Positions 49,518 through 58,302 of a DNA stretch of 61,994 bases are shown piece by piece. Location of the stretch: positions 1 through 61,994 of the forward strand of contig JAGVTV010000130.1 of the NCBI GenBank assembly GCA_019136675.1, written 5' to 3'. Under the pieces are notes generated by a model. That model did not search any database, had not been told where the DNA came from, and saw only the letters and a list, made by a program, of their open reading frames with translations. A program made the translations under genes and the position numbers. This stretch comes from Bacteroidota bacterium. GTDB lineage: Bacteria; Bacteroidota; Bacteroidia; Chitinophagales; Saprospiraceae. How positions within the stretch are numbered: position 1 is the stretch's first letter; every line of letters starts with the position of its first letter.

Positions 49518-52190
49518 CTAATCAATTTGATTCATAACAATAATTCGAACTGACTTGCTTGTGGTGGAGGAATTTACCCGGATTATATAATAACCATTGG
49601 CAAGTCCTTTGAAGTCCAAAATCCTGTGATGCAAACCCGGTATTTTACTTTCAATTGCCTGGTAGGTTTTTAATACTCTGCCGCTTGCATCGATTATGTC
49701 TATAACCACGGCCTCCTGAGAGGTTAGTGTATAAGTCAACATGGCTTCTTCAGCAACAGGATTGGGATAAACCAATATCTCTGTTTGATCTCCTGAAATT
49801 TCCAGAGTTCCGACATTAAGCGAATTGATAAATCTCACCATGGCAAAATCTGAATCATCCTCGTATTGAACATATCCTGCCTGTATTATTTTACCATCAG
49901 GCTGCAATTCCAGGTCCGTGCCAATGGCCCCGAAGTCAAAAGGAGTATTTATAATGCCTTGGATACCAAACTCATCATCCGGGCTGCCGTCAGCATTTAT
50001 CCTCGCAAGGGAAAATTCCATTTTGTCGGATTCATTAGCTCCAAATATTATCTTGCCATCTGGCTGCTGAACCACCGCATAAAGGTTTGTTATATTTCCC
50101 CAATGAATCCTTGCTGTACCTGAATTACCAAAATCAGTTGATATCTTGCCTTTACTATCATATTTTTCTACAGTGAGGTTTTGTTCCTCAACATGTATAA
50201 ATACAAGCGAACCGTCATTAAGTAGACTAATACGACTAAAATTGCCATTTGCTGGTTTAATAATTACTCCATTAGTACCAAAATTTCTGACACGGGTTCC
50301 GTCGTAGCTATATCTTGCAATAAGGCAATGGTTACCAATACCCAATACTGTAACTGTGCCATCAGAATGAATTAAAAATTGATGGGTGACCCCAGGCGGC
50401 ATTGGAAAAATGTTTGTCATCATTCCGTTATTTCCATAGCTCAGGTCCTTGCCACCGTCAGGATATAATTTAAGAAAGAAAATGCTGTCGACATTGTTAT
50501 ATCGGTAGCCAATTGTCCCTGTCAGCAGGTACTTACCATCATTGGTTTTTTTAAGTGAGTGCACTACTGCATCATGTGGCAATTCGACCCAACCCCGGTT
50601 TCCAAAAGTGAGATCCGGCCTGCCATTCTCGTCAGTTCGTATCAAACCTGTAGGATGGTTTTCATCTTTACCAACAACAAACAAATGACCATCCTCTTTT
50701 GCCATAAAATCCCGGGACGTCAGCGTGTAATTTCGATTAATCACTGTCTGTTTTTCCTTGCCATCGGGCTCATACTTAGCAGTCACCAGATATTCATTGT
50801 CAAAACCTGCAACACCCGCAAGCACGATTTTACCATTAGGACTTTGATTAATATTAAGTGCTTTTGCATAACTAATCCCTGTGTTCCATTGAAGGAACCC
50901 TTCCCCGGCAAATGTATTGTCAGGAGTGAAGTCCTTGTTGAATGCCATAAGAAAACCCGTACCCATCCTGTCAATGCCAACAAGGAACATGCTGTCGATT
51001 GCTTTAAATTGGTAAATGCTTTTAATGGATTCAGATTGTGTAAATAAATCGTCAAATCCTGCTAAAGTGGATAGAGAGCCATTAGATAAATCAAAATATC
51101 TGACTTCAAAATCGTTGTTTTGTATGACTCTTTCCGGCTTGGAGGCGTAACCTGCCAATATAAATCCGCGGTTGCCTTTCTGTATAAAATCGATTGTATA
51201 AAAATCACTAATCTGCATAAAGCCTGTGCCATTAAATGTTGTTTCCGGTTGTCCGTCTGACCGTTGGATGGCAAACCAGCTTTCTTTGCTGTAACCACTA
51301 AACCAATCGGTTACGTAGGATCCATAGGAGATAATCCTGCCGTCCTTTCCAACCCAAATGTCCTTAACGTGTGATATATAATAAGATGTACTTAAGGTTA
51401 CCTTACCATCTGGGCCAAATGAGGCATCCGGGATACCGGTTTCATCAACTTTTACAGTGGTATACTGTTTACCGCCTTCCTTATAATTCAGATAGGTAAA
51501 GAGTATGTGACTGTCAGGAGTAACAGCAACGGATCCGAATTCTGCCAGATTATCGACCTGCATTTCCAGAATGCCATTTGCTCCAAATGATTGGTCCGGC
51601 ATACCGTATTTATTGAATACATATAATCTGATACCGAAAAGTTGTTGTCCTCCCCATGTAGCGGGACCTGCCATGATCCCGGCCACCAGAACCCTGCCTT
51701 CATTTAAAAGAATAAGTTTTGAGGGTTTAAAATATCTGTTTTCCCAACTAAATACGCTGTCTACTAAATTATTGTAAATTTTGATGACTCCTTTGTCCCC
51801 AAAAAGTAAATCAGGCTTGCCATTTATAAGAAACCTCGAAACTTCACAACTTATTTGACCCTGTGGATAAGAGGAGAAAGCTATAATTTTACCATCGTCT
51901 CTTATCGCGGAAATATGAGGAGGCCTGTTTCTAAAAGTTACAACTCCATCATCGCCAAAACTCATGTCTTTTTCTCCGGTCCATGAAATTTTGTGCCACT
52001 CCCGACCTCCTATATCGAGTATGATTGTCTTATCAGGATAGGATATGGCTTCGACCCCGATTGTTGAGGTTCGGCCGAAATCGGTGATTACTTTGCCACC
52101 GTCGCCGAAATCAAGATCAGTCTTTACATCCTGTGCCTGATTAACAAGATAGCAAAACAACGTTGCTATGAGGCAAATTATCTTTTTCAT
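49518..52190 (-). CDS. Delta-60 repeat propeller protein with T9SS type A sorting domain
   Basis: An 890-residue secreted protein. The start at Met19 of the longer frame gives the signal peptide MKKIICLIATLFCYLVNQAQ. About twelve delta-60 repeats follow, each marked by D-x-S-F-G-x-x-G-x-V and then a PDGKI-type turn, for example DASFGPDGKVTLS, DLTFGNRGWVELP and DDEFGIQGIINTP; they should build one or two beta-propellers. The end (about 810-890) is a type A sorting domain (VYPNPVAEEAMLTYTL...LANGYYIIRVNSS...SVRIIVM). The function is unknown; such propellers usually bind ligands or partners at the surface. A hairpin at 52217-52259 separates it from the lipoprotein gene upstream. Confidence 0.9.
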   Translation of the reverse strand: MKKIICLIATLFCYLVNQAQDVKTDLDFGDGGKVITDFGRTSTIGVEAISYPDKTIILDIGGREWHKISWTGEKDMSFGDDGVVTFRNRPPHISAIRDDGKIIAFSSYPQGQISCEVSRFLINGKPDLLFGDKGVIKIYNNLVDSVFSWENRYFKPSKLILLNEGRVLVAGIMAGPATWGGQQLFGIRLYVFNKYGMPDQSFGANGILEMQVDNLAEFGSVAVTPDSHILFTYLNYKEGGKQYTTVKVDETGIPDASFGPDGKVTLSTSYYISHVKDIWVGKDGRIISYGSYVTDWFSGYSKESWFAIQRSDGQPETTFNGTGFMQISDFYTIDFIQKGNRGFILAGYASKPERVIQNNDFEVRYFDLSNGSLSTLAGFDDLFTQSESIKSIYQFKAIDSMFLVGIDRMGTGFLMAFNKDFTPDNTFAGEGFLQWNTGISYAKALNINQSPNGKIVLAGVAGFDNEYLVTAKYEPDGKEKQTVINRNYTLTSRDFMAKEDGHLFVVGKDENHPTGLIRTDENGRPDLTFGNRGWVELPHDAVVHSLKKTNDGKYLLTGTIGYRYNNVDSIFFLKLYPDGGKDLSYGNNGMMTNIFPMPPGVTHQFLIHSDGTVTVLGIGNHCLIARYSYDGTRVRNFGTNGVIIKPANGNFSRISLLNDGSLVFIHVEEQNLTVEKYDSKGKISTDFGNSGTARIHWGNITNLYAVVQQPDGKIIFGANESDKMEFSLARINADGSPDDEFGIQGIINTPFDFGAIGTDLELQPDGKIIQAGYVQYEDDSDFAMVRFINSLNVGTLEISGDQTEILVYPNPVAEEAMLTYTLTSQEAVVIDIIDASGRVLKTYQAIESKIPGLHHRILDFKGLANGYYIIRVNSSTTSKSVRIIVMNQID

Positions 52191-52216
52191 CTCAAAATGT
52201 TTTTTATTAAAATGAA

Positions 52217-52259
52217 ATCCGCCTCCCGTTTTTAGTGTTTCCAACTTCGGGAAGCGGAT
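52217..52259 (-). terminator. Hairpin/terminator between the small lipoprotein and delta-60 genes
   Basis: On the minus strand ATCCGCTTCCCG pairs with CGGGAGGCGGAT (one mismatch) across a 19-base loop, followed by TTTCATTTT. The large loop lowers certainty; it could also be an attenuator. Confidence 0.6.
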
Positions 52260-52312
52260 AAATTCGATTATAATCCTATTATCCCCTTCACGTCGAAAAG
52301 GGACACAGACTG

Positions 52313-52819
52313 TTATTTCACATAAACTACTTCACCCTGTATCACAGCAAGTGTATGTACTCCGTTTACAGGGTTTGTGGCGAGAGTGGTGTTGCTCCAT
52401 CCTGAAACACCCTTAAATTTGTCAGAACCACCTTTAACGTATTGCCAGGAATTACCGGTATTGTCAGGATAGGATACAGCCGTTCCAGTCCAGTTGATAA
52501 ACTCACCCTTCGCATTATACAGGGTAACATCAAAAGTCAACTCAAATTGAAATGCGAATGTTTTGTAAGTTACATTCTTTACCTCTAATATACTCCTTGC
52601 TGCGTCGATTGCTCCGAGAACCTTATCTTCACCGCTGACAAAATACTTTTTAGGTACCTGCACCTTTGTATCATCTGGCAAAGTTACTATGTAGAATCCT
52701 GCAGTCAAGTCAGGTGTATTAATATAATTACCTGTCAACGGTACTGTCTGTAACTCGTCTTTGGTACATCCGGTGAGTAATAAAACCAATAAAACTGAAA
52801 ATAAACTTAAACTTCTCAT
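52313..52819 (-). CDS. Hypothetical lipoprotein
   Basis: A 168-residue lipoprotein, signal MRSLSLFSVLLVLLLTGC with acylated Cys18, then TKDELQ. The mature part is rich in beta strands (LTGNYINTPDLTAGFYIV, VTLYNAKGEFINWTGTAVSYP) and Gly/Asn turns, suggesting a small beta-sandwich. I recognise no family. It lies upstream of the delta-60 gene on the same strand, but the hairpin at 52217-52259 makes joint transcription doubtful. Confidence 0.78.
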   Translation of the reverse strand: MRSLSLFSVLLVLLLTGCTKDELQTVPLTGNYINTPDLTAGFYIVTLPDDTKVQVPKKYFVSGEDKVLGAIDAARSILEVKNVTYKTFAFQFELTFDVTLYNAKGEFINWTGTAVSYPDNTGNSWQYVKGGSDKFKGVSGWSNTTLATNPVNGVHTLAVIQGEVVYVK

Positions 52820-53036
52820 CTTTTCATGTTTTATATGTCAATGATTAGACTTCAACCGTTAATATATAATAAAACAACCCAAAGTCAATATATCAGGTCA
52901 TTTCCGACAGTGATTATGGTCACATCTTATAAATATACGGATTAGGGCTTGAAAAAAGTGATCTGATTCACCCATTCATAAATGTTTCCGGCTTATATTT
53001 ACACATCCACTTATAGTAGTTATAAAAAGTAAAAGC

Positions 53037-54464
53037 ATGAAAGTATTCTTTACCAGTGCAGAATGTTTCCCGATGGCCAAGGTCGGAGGTCTTGCAGATG
53101 TGGTGGGATCCCTGCCTAAATATCTGGCCGGAATCGGAGTCGAAACCAGTGTCGTCATTCCTGCTTATGAAATGCCCTGGTTTGAAGGCAAATTGTACAG
53201 AATAGTACATGAAGGCCACTTGCATTTGGGCCAGGAGTATCTTTACTTTGAAGTGAGGTATTTTCTGGATGACATCCTGGGATTTCCGTTTTATACTATC
53301 CATATACCTTCCAAATTTGACAGGTACGGCGTTTATGCGGGGCACAACGGTTATTTTTTTAGTGACGAAACGGAGCGGAATATTGCTTTCCAGCGTGCTT
53401 TTCTTATGTGGATCAGAGATGCTGGTTTACGGCCGGATGTGGTGCATTGTCATGATCATCATACGGGGCTTATACCCTTTATGATGAAATACGCCTATGA
53501 ATTTGAATCCCTTGCCGGAATACCTACTGTATTTACCATCCACAACGAGAGGTATCAGGGAGCTTTCAGCTGGAGCAGGGAATACCTTCTGCCTATGTAT
53601 GATACCTGGAAATCAGGTTTGCTTGACTGGAGCGATACAATTAATCCGCTGGCATCCGCTGTCAGATGTGCCTATCGGGTTACTACTGTATCTCCCAATT
53701 ATATGAACGAACTTATGCACGACTCTGCAGGACTCGAAAACCTCTTCAGGTCAGAATTCTGGAAATGTCAGGGTATTTTAAATGGCATAGATACGGTCGT
53801 TTGGGACCCGGCAACAGATCCCATGATTACAAGCAAACTAGAAAGTGATCCGGTAAGATTTAAGTTTGAAAACAAAAAGTCAATATGCGAAGAGGCTGGT
53901 CTTGATCCTTCACTTCCTCTCTTCGGTTTTATCGGGAGGCTGGTACTCGAAAAGGGGGCTGAGTTTATTGCCGGACTCATAGATACCTGGTTGATGCAGC
54001 AACCTAAGGCCAATTTTATCATCCTGGGCACGGGAGACAAAAGCATAGAACACGCACTTTCATCCGTTGCTGCCAAACATGCTTCCCATGTCGGATGTAT
54101 GCTGACCTACAACGAGGCCATGTCGCACCGTATATACGCAGGAACTGACTTTTTGCTCATGCCATCAAGGGTCGAGCCATGCGGACTCAATCAGATGTTT
54201 GCCATGAGATATGGTACCATCCCGATAGTGAGGTCTACCGGAGGGCTAAAGGACAGTGTCAGGGATATTTCAGAGGAAGGTGGTGTGGGCATCCGGTTTG
54301 ACAATATGATATTTGACGAAATGATGCATGCCATGTGGCGGGCATACGATATGTACCAGCATGTGACCTTCAGGCATCACTGTATCAGGACAGCTATGAG
54401 CCTGGATTTTTCATGGGATGCTTCTGCCGGGAGATATAAGGAAATCTATCAACAGCTAATATGA
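53037..54464 (+). CDS. glgA: Glycogen synthase (GT5)
   Basis: A 475-residue glycosyltransferase that extends alpha-1,4-glucan from ADP-glucose. The N-terminus KVFFTSAECFPMAKVGGLADVVGSLPKYL contains the KxGGLADV sugar-nucleotide motif. Later motifs are FTIHNERYQGAF, FIGRLVLEKGAE and the EPCGLNQMFAMRYGTIPIVRSTGGL site. Length is normal. glgB and glgC are not near; the gene is followed 36 bases later by purK, likely by chance. The start is the ATG at 53037. Confidence 0.94.
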   Translation: MKVFFTSAECFPMAKVGGLADVVGSLPKYLAGIGVETSVVIPAYEMPWFEGKLYRIVHEGHLHLGQEYLYFEVRYFLDDILGFPFYTIHIPSKFDRYGVYAGHNGYFFSDETERNIAFQRAFLMWIRDAGLRPDVVHCHDHHTGLIPFMMKYAYEFESLAGIPTVFTIHNERYQGAFSWSREYLLPMYDTWKSGLLDWSDTINPLASAVRCAYRVTTVSPNYMNELMHDSAGLENLFRSEFWKCQGILNGIDTVVWDPATDPMITSKLESDPVRFKFENKKSICEEAGLDPSLPLFGFIGRLVLEKGAEFIAGLIDTWLMQQPKANFIILGTGDKSIEHALSSVAAKHASHVGCMLTYNEAMSHRIYAGTDFLLMPSRVEPCGLNQMFAMRYGTIPIVRSTGGLKDSVRDISEEGGVGIRFDNMIFDEMMHAMWRAYDMYQHVTFRHHCIRTAMSLDFSWDASAGRYKEIYQQLI

Positions 54465-54500
54465 CAATAGTCAAAAGTGTAACAAAGGTGACAGGTTATT

Positions 54501-55712
54501 GTGCCCGGGTTTGTAAATTTGCGGAAAAATAACCTGAAAACATTGGGAATAGATGTTACCGGTCATAAGATAGCCATACTCGGAGGAGGGCAATTAGGCA
54601 AAATGCTATGCCAGGCAGGAAGCAGGTTGGGCCTGGATATCATAGTTATGGACAAGGACACCAGTTTTCCCTGTGCCACGGTTTGCCCGTCTTATTTTTG
54701 CGGTGATATAAGGAATTACGATGATGTGATGGCATTTGGCCAAAAAGCAGACATAATCACGATAGAGATAGAGGATGTCAATGTCAAGGCTCTGGAGGAA
54801 CTTGAAAAGCAGGGTAAAAAAGTTTTTCCTCAGCCATCGGTGCTTAAGGTTATTAAGGACAAGGGACTTCAAAAAATGTTTTATGAAGCAGCCGGCCTGC
54901 CTGCCACTTCATTTGGCTTGTACAAAGACCGTCAGGAGATTCTGGATTCAGTGCATAACGGCTCTCTTTCTCTTCCATTTGTCCAAAAAGTCAGGACCGG
55001 AGGGTATGACGGCAGGGGAGTGCAGATAGTTAGGGACACCGATGGTCTGAAGTTATTGATGGAAGGCCCGTCCGTGGTTGAGGAAGTGGCGGACGTAAGT
55101 TGTGAAATTTCCGTGATTGCCGCACGTACCGAATCCGGAGAGGTGACCGTCTTTCCGGCTGCCGAGATGGAATTCCATTCGGGGGCAAATCTTGCAGAAT
55201 ATATTTTCGCCCCTTCAGGCATAAACAGTGAAACTGCCTCAGAGGCGGCCCGTATTGCTGTTATGGCTGCTCAAAAGCTTGGTATTGTGGGTCTGCTGGC
55301 TGTTGAAATGTTTGTAACGGGAGATGGCAAGGTTATTATCAACGAATCCGCCCCAAGGCCCCACAATTCAGGTCACCACACCATCGAAGCCTGTGTGACC
55401 TCTCAGTATGAAATGCACCTGCGGGCTATCCTCGGTCTGCCGTTGGGAAACACCGAGCTGATTATGCCGGCCGTTACAGTAAATCTGCTGGGAGAAGACG
55501 GCCATTCCGGTACAGTCAGATACAATGGGCTGGAGGAGATACTTGCTGTGCCCGGGGTATATCCCCATTTGTATGGCAAAAAAGAGACTCGTCCGTTTCG
55601 TAAAATGGGTCATGTGACAATAGTAAACAAAGACCTCAGAAAGGCCATCTTAACCGCCAAAATGATAAAGGAAACCTTAAAAATAACCACCTCATGTCAA
55701 AGCCACTGGTAA
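54501..55712 (+). CDS. purK: 5-(carboxyamino)imidazole ribonucleotide synthase
   Basis: A 403-residue ATP-grasp enzyme that carboxylates AIR with bicarbonate in purine synthesis. The N-terminal Rossmann motif is [18 protein letters not shown]. The ATP-grasp parts are [17 protein letters not shown] and [17 protein letters not shown], followed by [18 protein letters not shown], a PurK signature. The start is a GTG at 54501, giving about 20 residues before the fold; an inner start is possible. The last 19 bases overlap purE, so the two steps are translationally coupled. Confidence 0.94.
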   Translation: MPGFVNLRKNNLKTLGIDVTGHKIAILGGGQLGKMLCQAGSRLGLDIIVMDKDTSFPCATVCPSYFCGDIRNYDDVMAFGQKADIITIEIEDVNVKALEELEKQGKKVFPQPSVLKVIKDKGLQKMFYEAAGLPATSFGLYKDRQEILDSVHNGSLSLPFVQKVRTGGYDGRGVQIVRDTDGLKLLMEGPSVVEEVADVSCEISVIAARTESGEVTVFPAAEMEFHSGANLAEYIFAPSGINSETASEAARIAVMAAQKLGIVGLLAVEMFVTGDGKVIINESAPRPHNSGHHTIEACVTSQYEMHLRAILGLPLGNTELIMPAVTVNLLGEDGHSGTVRYNGLEEILAVPGVYPHLYGKKETRPFRKMGHVTIVNKDLRKAILTAKMIKETLKITTSCQSHW

Positions 55713-56203
55713 GCATTATAATGGGTTCGGACTCTGACCTGCCGGTCATGAAACAGGCAGCTGAAATGCTGCACGGTTTTGGAGTTGAGTACGAAATGAC
55801 CATCGTGTCAGCCCACCGTACCCCACATCGAATGATGGAATTTGCCTCAGCAGCCGCTGGCCGCGGCATTAAGGTGATAATAGCGGGAGCTGGTGGAGCT
55901 GCCCATCTGCCTGGTATGGTAGCGTCCATAACGCCGTTGCCGGTCATCGGTGTGCCCGTAAAATCCTCTAACTCCATCGACGGTTGGGATTCTATCCTTT
56001 CCATACTGCAGATGCCAGGCGGTATACCTGTGGCAACTGTAGCTCTCAACGGGGCCAAAAATGCCGGAATCCTGGCAGCGTCCATCCTCGCAACTTCAGA
56101 TCTGGTGCTATTGAGAAAACTGTCAGAATACAAGGAAAAACTTTGCGATGAAGTTTTAAAAAAAGCTGAAATAATGGAAAAGCCAGGCGGACAAATAATT
56201 TAA
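55694..56203 (+). CDS. purE: N5-carboxyaminoimidazole ribonucleotide mutase (class I PurE)
   Basis: A 169-residue octameric mutase that moves the carboxyl group made by PurK to carbon 4 of the imidazole. Motifs: [12 protein letters not shown] at the N-terminus, SAHRTPHRM with the catalytic His, [14 protein letters not shown] and [17 protein letters not shown]. The presence of purK supports class I. It overlaps purK by 19 bases. Confidence 0.96.
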   Translation: MSKPLVSIIMGSDSDLPVMKQAAEMLHGFGVEYEMTIVSAHRTPHRMMEFASAAAGRGIKVIIAGAGGAAHLPGMVASITPLPVIGVPVKSSNSIDGWDSILSILQMPGGIPVATVALNGAKNAGILAASILATSDLVLLRKLSEYKEKLCDEVLKKAEIMEKPGGQII

Positions 56204-56220
56204 ATCACCATAGAAAAAAA

Positions 56221-56619
56221 ATGGCAAAAAGAAACAGTATCATTAATGCGTTTATGAAAAAATGCCCGAGGTGTCAGGAAGGTGACCTTTTTATCAAGCC
56301 TTTTGAGTTTTCCAAGCCACTCAATATGCCTGACCATTGTCCGGTCTGCAACCAGAAATTTTTACCCGAGCCCGGATTTTATTACGGAGCCATGTTTTTA
56401 TCCTATATTTTTTCAGGATTCTTTTTTCTGGCTGTGGTGGGTGTTTGCATTCTTGTTTTCAAGCTTTCTCTTAATGCATCAATGGTCGTAATGCTCCTGA
56501 TTGCAGCAGCTACCTATTTCTTTTTTCTGCGTATGTCCAGGGCTATCTGGATTAATCTCTTAATCAAGTACGACCCGGATGCCAAAGCTAAAAAAGAGGT
56601 CAAGGCATTTGGGTACTGA
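56221..56619 (+). CDS. DUF983 family membrane protein
   Basis: A 132-residue protein with a zinc-ribbon-like N-terminus, CPRCQEGDLF and HCPVCNQKF (two CxxC pairs), then two membrane helices (YIFSGFFFLAVVGVCILV, ASMVVMLLIAAATYFFFL). This is the DUF983 layout; the function is unknown. It follows purE by 17 bases on the same strand, so it may be part of the same transcript. Confidence 0.88.
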   Translation: MAKRNSIINAFMKKCPRCQEGDLFIKPFEFSKPLNMPDHCPVCNQKFLPEPGFYYGAMFLSYIFSGFFFLAVVGVCILVFKLSLNASMVVMLLIAAATYFFFLRMSRAIWINLLIKYDPDAKAKKEVKAFGY

Positions 56620-56642
56620 GATGATCCATGGTATTTGCCTTT

Positions 56643-58274
56643 CTAAAATAATAACTTCACACCCGCACAAAAATTAGTGCCTGCCACTGGATATCCTGAC
56701 CATCTCTGATATTTATTATTTAAAAGATTTTCTCCTGAGACAAAGACTCGTAGCTTTTCTATTATGCTGTATTCTGCTGTCAGGTTGAGGTCCAGCTGTG
56801 AGCCGGTTTTTGACGCTATACCTGAATTTTCCAGATATGGAATTCCACTGGCAAGATAGAGGTCTGACCTCAGCTGCAGGCGGTCATCAAGCATCATATA
56901 TCTGGCATAAGCCGATGCCTGAAAATTTTGCATGTGCCAGGGTTGGGGCAGGGTAGAGAGGCTGAAAAAATTTTGAGTAAGCAAGCCCCCGATGTTCATT
57001 TTTTCGCTTATGGAAAAATCAATGCTTCCACTGACATAAAAAATTCCCGCATCATCATACAACATATCAAAAACCCGGGCATCTGAGGCTCGGTTGACCA
57101 TAAATAATTGACTGGATACATCTTTCCATCCCACTCTTGCCTCGTAGGTAATAACACTAAACCTTCCACGGACCCCACCGTAATAATTCCTGAATACAGT
57201 ATTGACCAGCGAGTCTAACCTTGTGCTGACAAAGGGGTTATAGTGGCTGACATTTGTCAGGTTGTTGATAAAATAGTCCTGTCCGAGACCCGCAAAAACC
57301 TGCAACTTTTGTCCCGCCAGGCCGTATGAGGCCATCAGTTCAGGAAAAACATACCCTTTTTTACTACCTGCGGACAGTAGGTGGACGCCTCCCTGCAGGG
57401 TAATTTCTGCGATTTTGGTCTTCAGCACGGGTTTTAGCTGCAAAAGTGTGAGGCTCAGTTCTTTATTTCCACTGAATGAAGTATAGTCAAATTTTCCGGC
57501 CACACTTAGTACAGTCTTTTGGCCAAACAGTTTTTCAGCCATGGCGGAGGCAAAAATGCCGCCTTCATTGGCGTCCTCATTGGTCATAGCCAGTTTTCTT
57601 ACACCGGCTTCAAGATTATAGTTTAAAGAATATCTGGTAGGCTCGACATTGGAAATACCCGCCATAATGTTGTAACCTGTGAGATTTCGGCCAGACTGAG
57701 ACTCAGAATACAGGCTGTCAGCATTCAATTCCGTGTGGTAAAGATATCTTTTGTTAAAGTCTGTCTTAAGTTTCCCGTACACCTTTAGGTTTTCCCGGAT
57801 CATATAATTCCCGTACAGTGCTAAACCTGCATTACGCATTTTTTGATAAGGTACATTTTTACTGTTGTCAAGTGACATATAGTTTGCTTCGATGCCGGCT
57901 TCATAAGTGTCTTTTCTGGCTGTATGAAACCCTGCTGTAACAGACGGGTTATTTCTGCTTCCATACCCGGCATACAGGTACCCTTTGTTAACTTTAAACG
58001 GACCGTCCGGCTCCATCGCCAGTGGCTTTATCTGGGGATCAGGGTATTTGAGATCAGCCGGAACAATTGTAATATTATATTTGAACTGTGGATTATAGGG
58101 ACTAACCTCCGGTGCCGAAGGTTCTACGTTCACTTTTTTTGCTTCTTCAAGGTTTGCCTCAAATGCCTTGATCACTTCCACCTGATTTAGCTGGAGGTTT
58201 TTGGTAGTGTCTTTTTGTGCCAGCACAGGCAAACAAGCCAAGACCAACAATATCGGGAAAACTATATTTTTCAT
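56643..58274 (-). CDS. Outer-membrane beta-barrel protein (TonB-receptor-like, no plug)
   Basis: A 543-residue exported protein. Signal peptide ending VLAQ, then a short stretch that looks like a TonB-box region (LNQVEVIKAFEANLEEAKKV), but no plug domain. From about residue 90 to the end there are many amphipathic strands (YLYAGYGSRNNPSVTAGFHT, YSLNYNLEAGVRKLAM, NLTAEYSIIEKLRVFVSGENLLNNKY, which is the typical TonB-receptor penultimate strand), ending GVKLLF. The TPR gene ends 28 bases upstream, so both are probably one operon and one complex. The substrate is unknown. Confidence 0.82.
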   Translation of the reverse strand: MKNIVFPILLVLACLPVLAQKDTTKNLQLNQVEVIKAFEANLEEAKKVNVEPSAPEVSPYNPQFKYNITIVPADLKYPDPQIKPLAMEPDGPFKVNKGYLYAGYGSRNNPSVTAGFHTARKDTYEAGIEANYMSLDNSKNVPYQKMRNAGLALYGNYMIRENLKVYGKLKTDFNKRYLYHTELNADSLYSESQSGRNLTGYNIMAGISNVEPTRYSLNYNLEAGVRKLAMTNEDANEGGIFASAMAEKLFGQKTVLSVAGKFDYTSFSGNKELSLTLLQLKPVLKTKIAEITLQGGVHLLSAGSKKGYVFPELMASYGLAGQKLQVFAGLGQDYFINNLTNVSHYNPFVSTRLDSLVNTVFRNYYGGVRGRFSVITYEARVGWKDVSSQLFMVNRASDARVFDMLYDDAGIFYVSGSIDFSISEKMNIGGLLTQNFFSLSTLPQPWHMQNFQASAYARYMMLDDRLQLRSDLYLASGIPYLENSGIASKTGSQLDLNLTAEYSIIEKLRVFVSGENLLNNKYQRWSGYPVAGTNFCAGVKLLF

Positions 58275-58302
58275 CTTTATTAATTCTGTTTGTTACTGTG
58301 GT

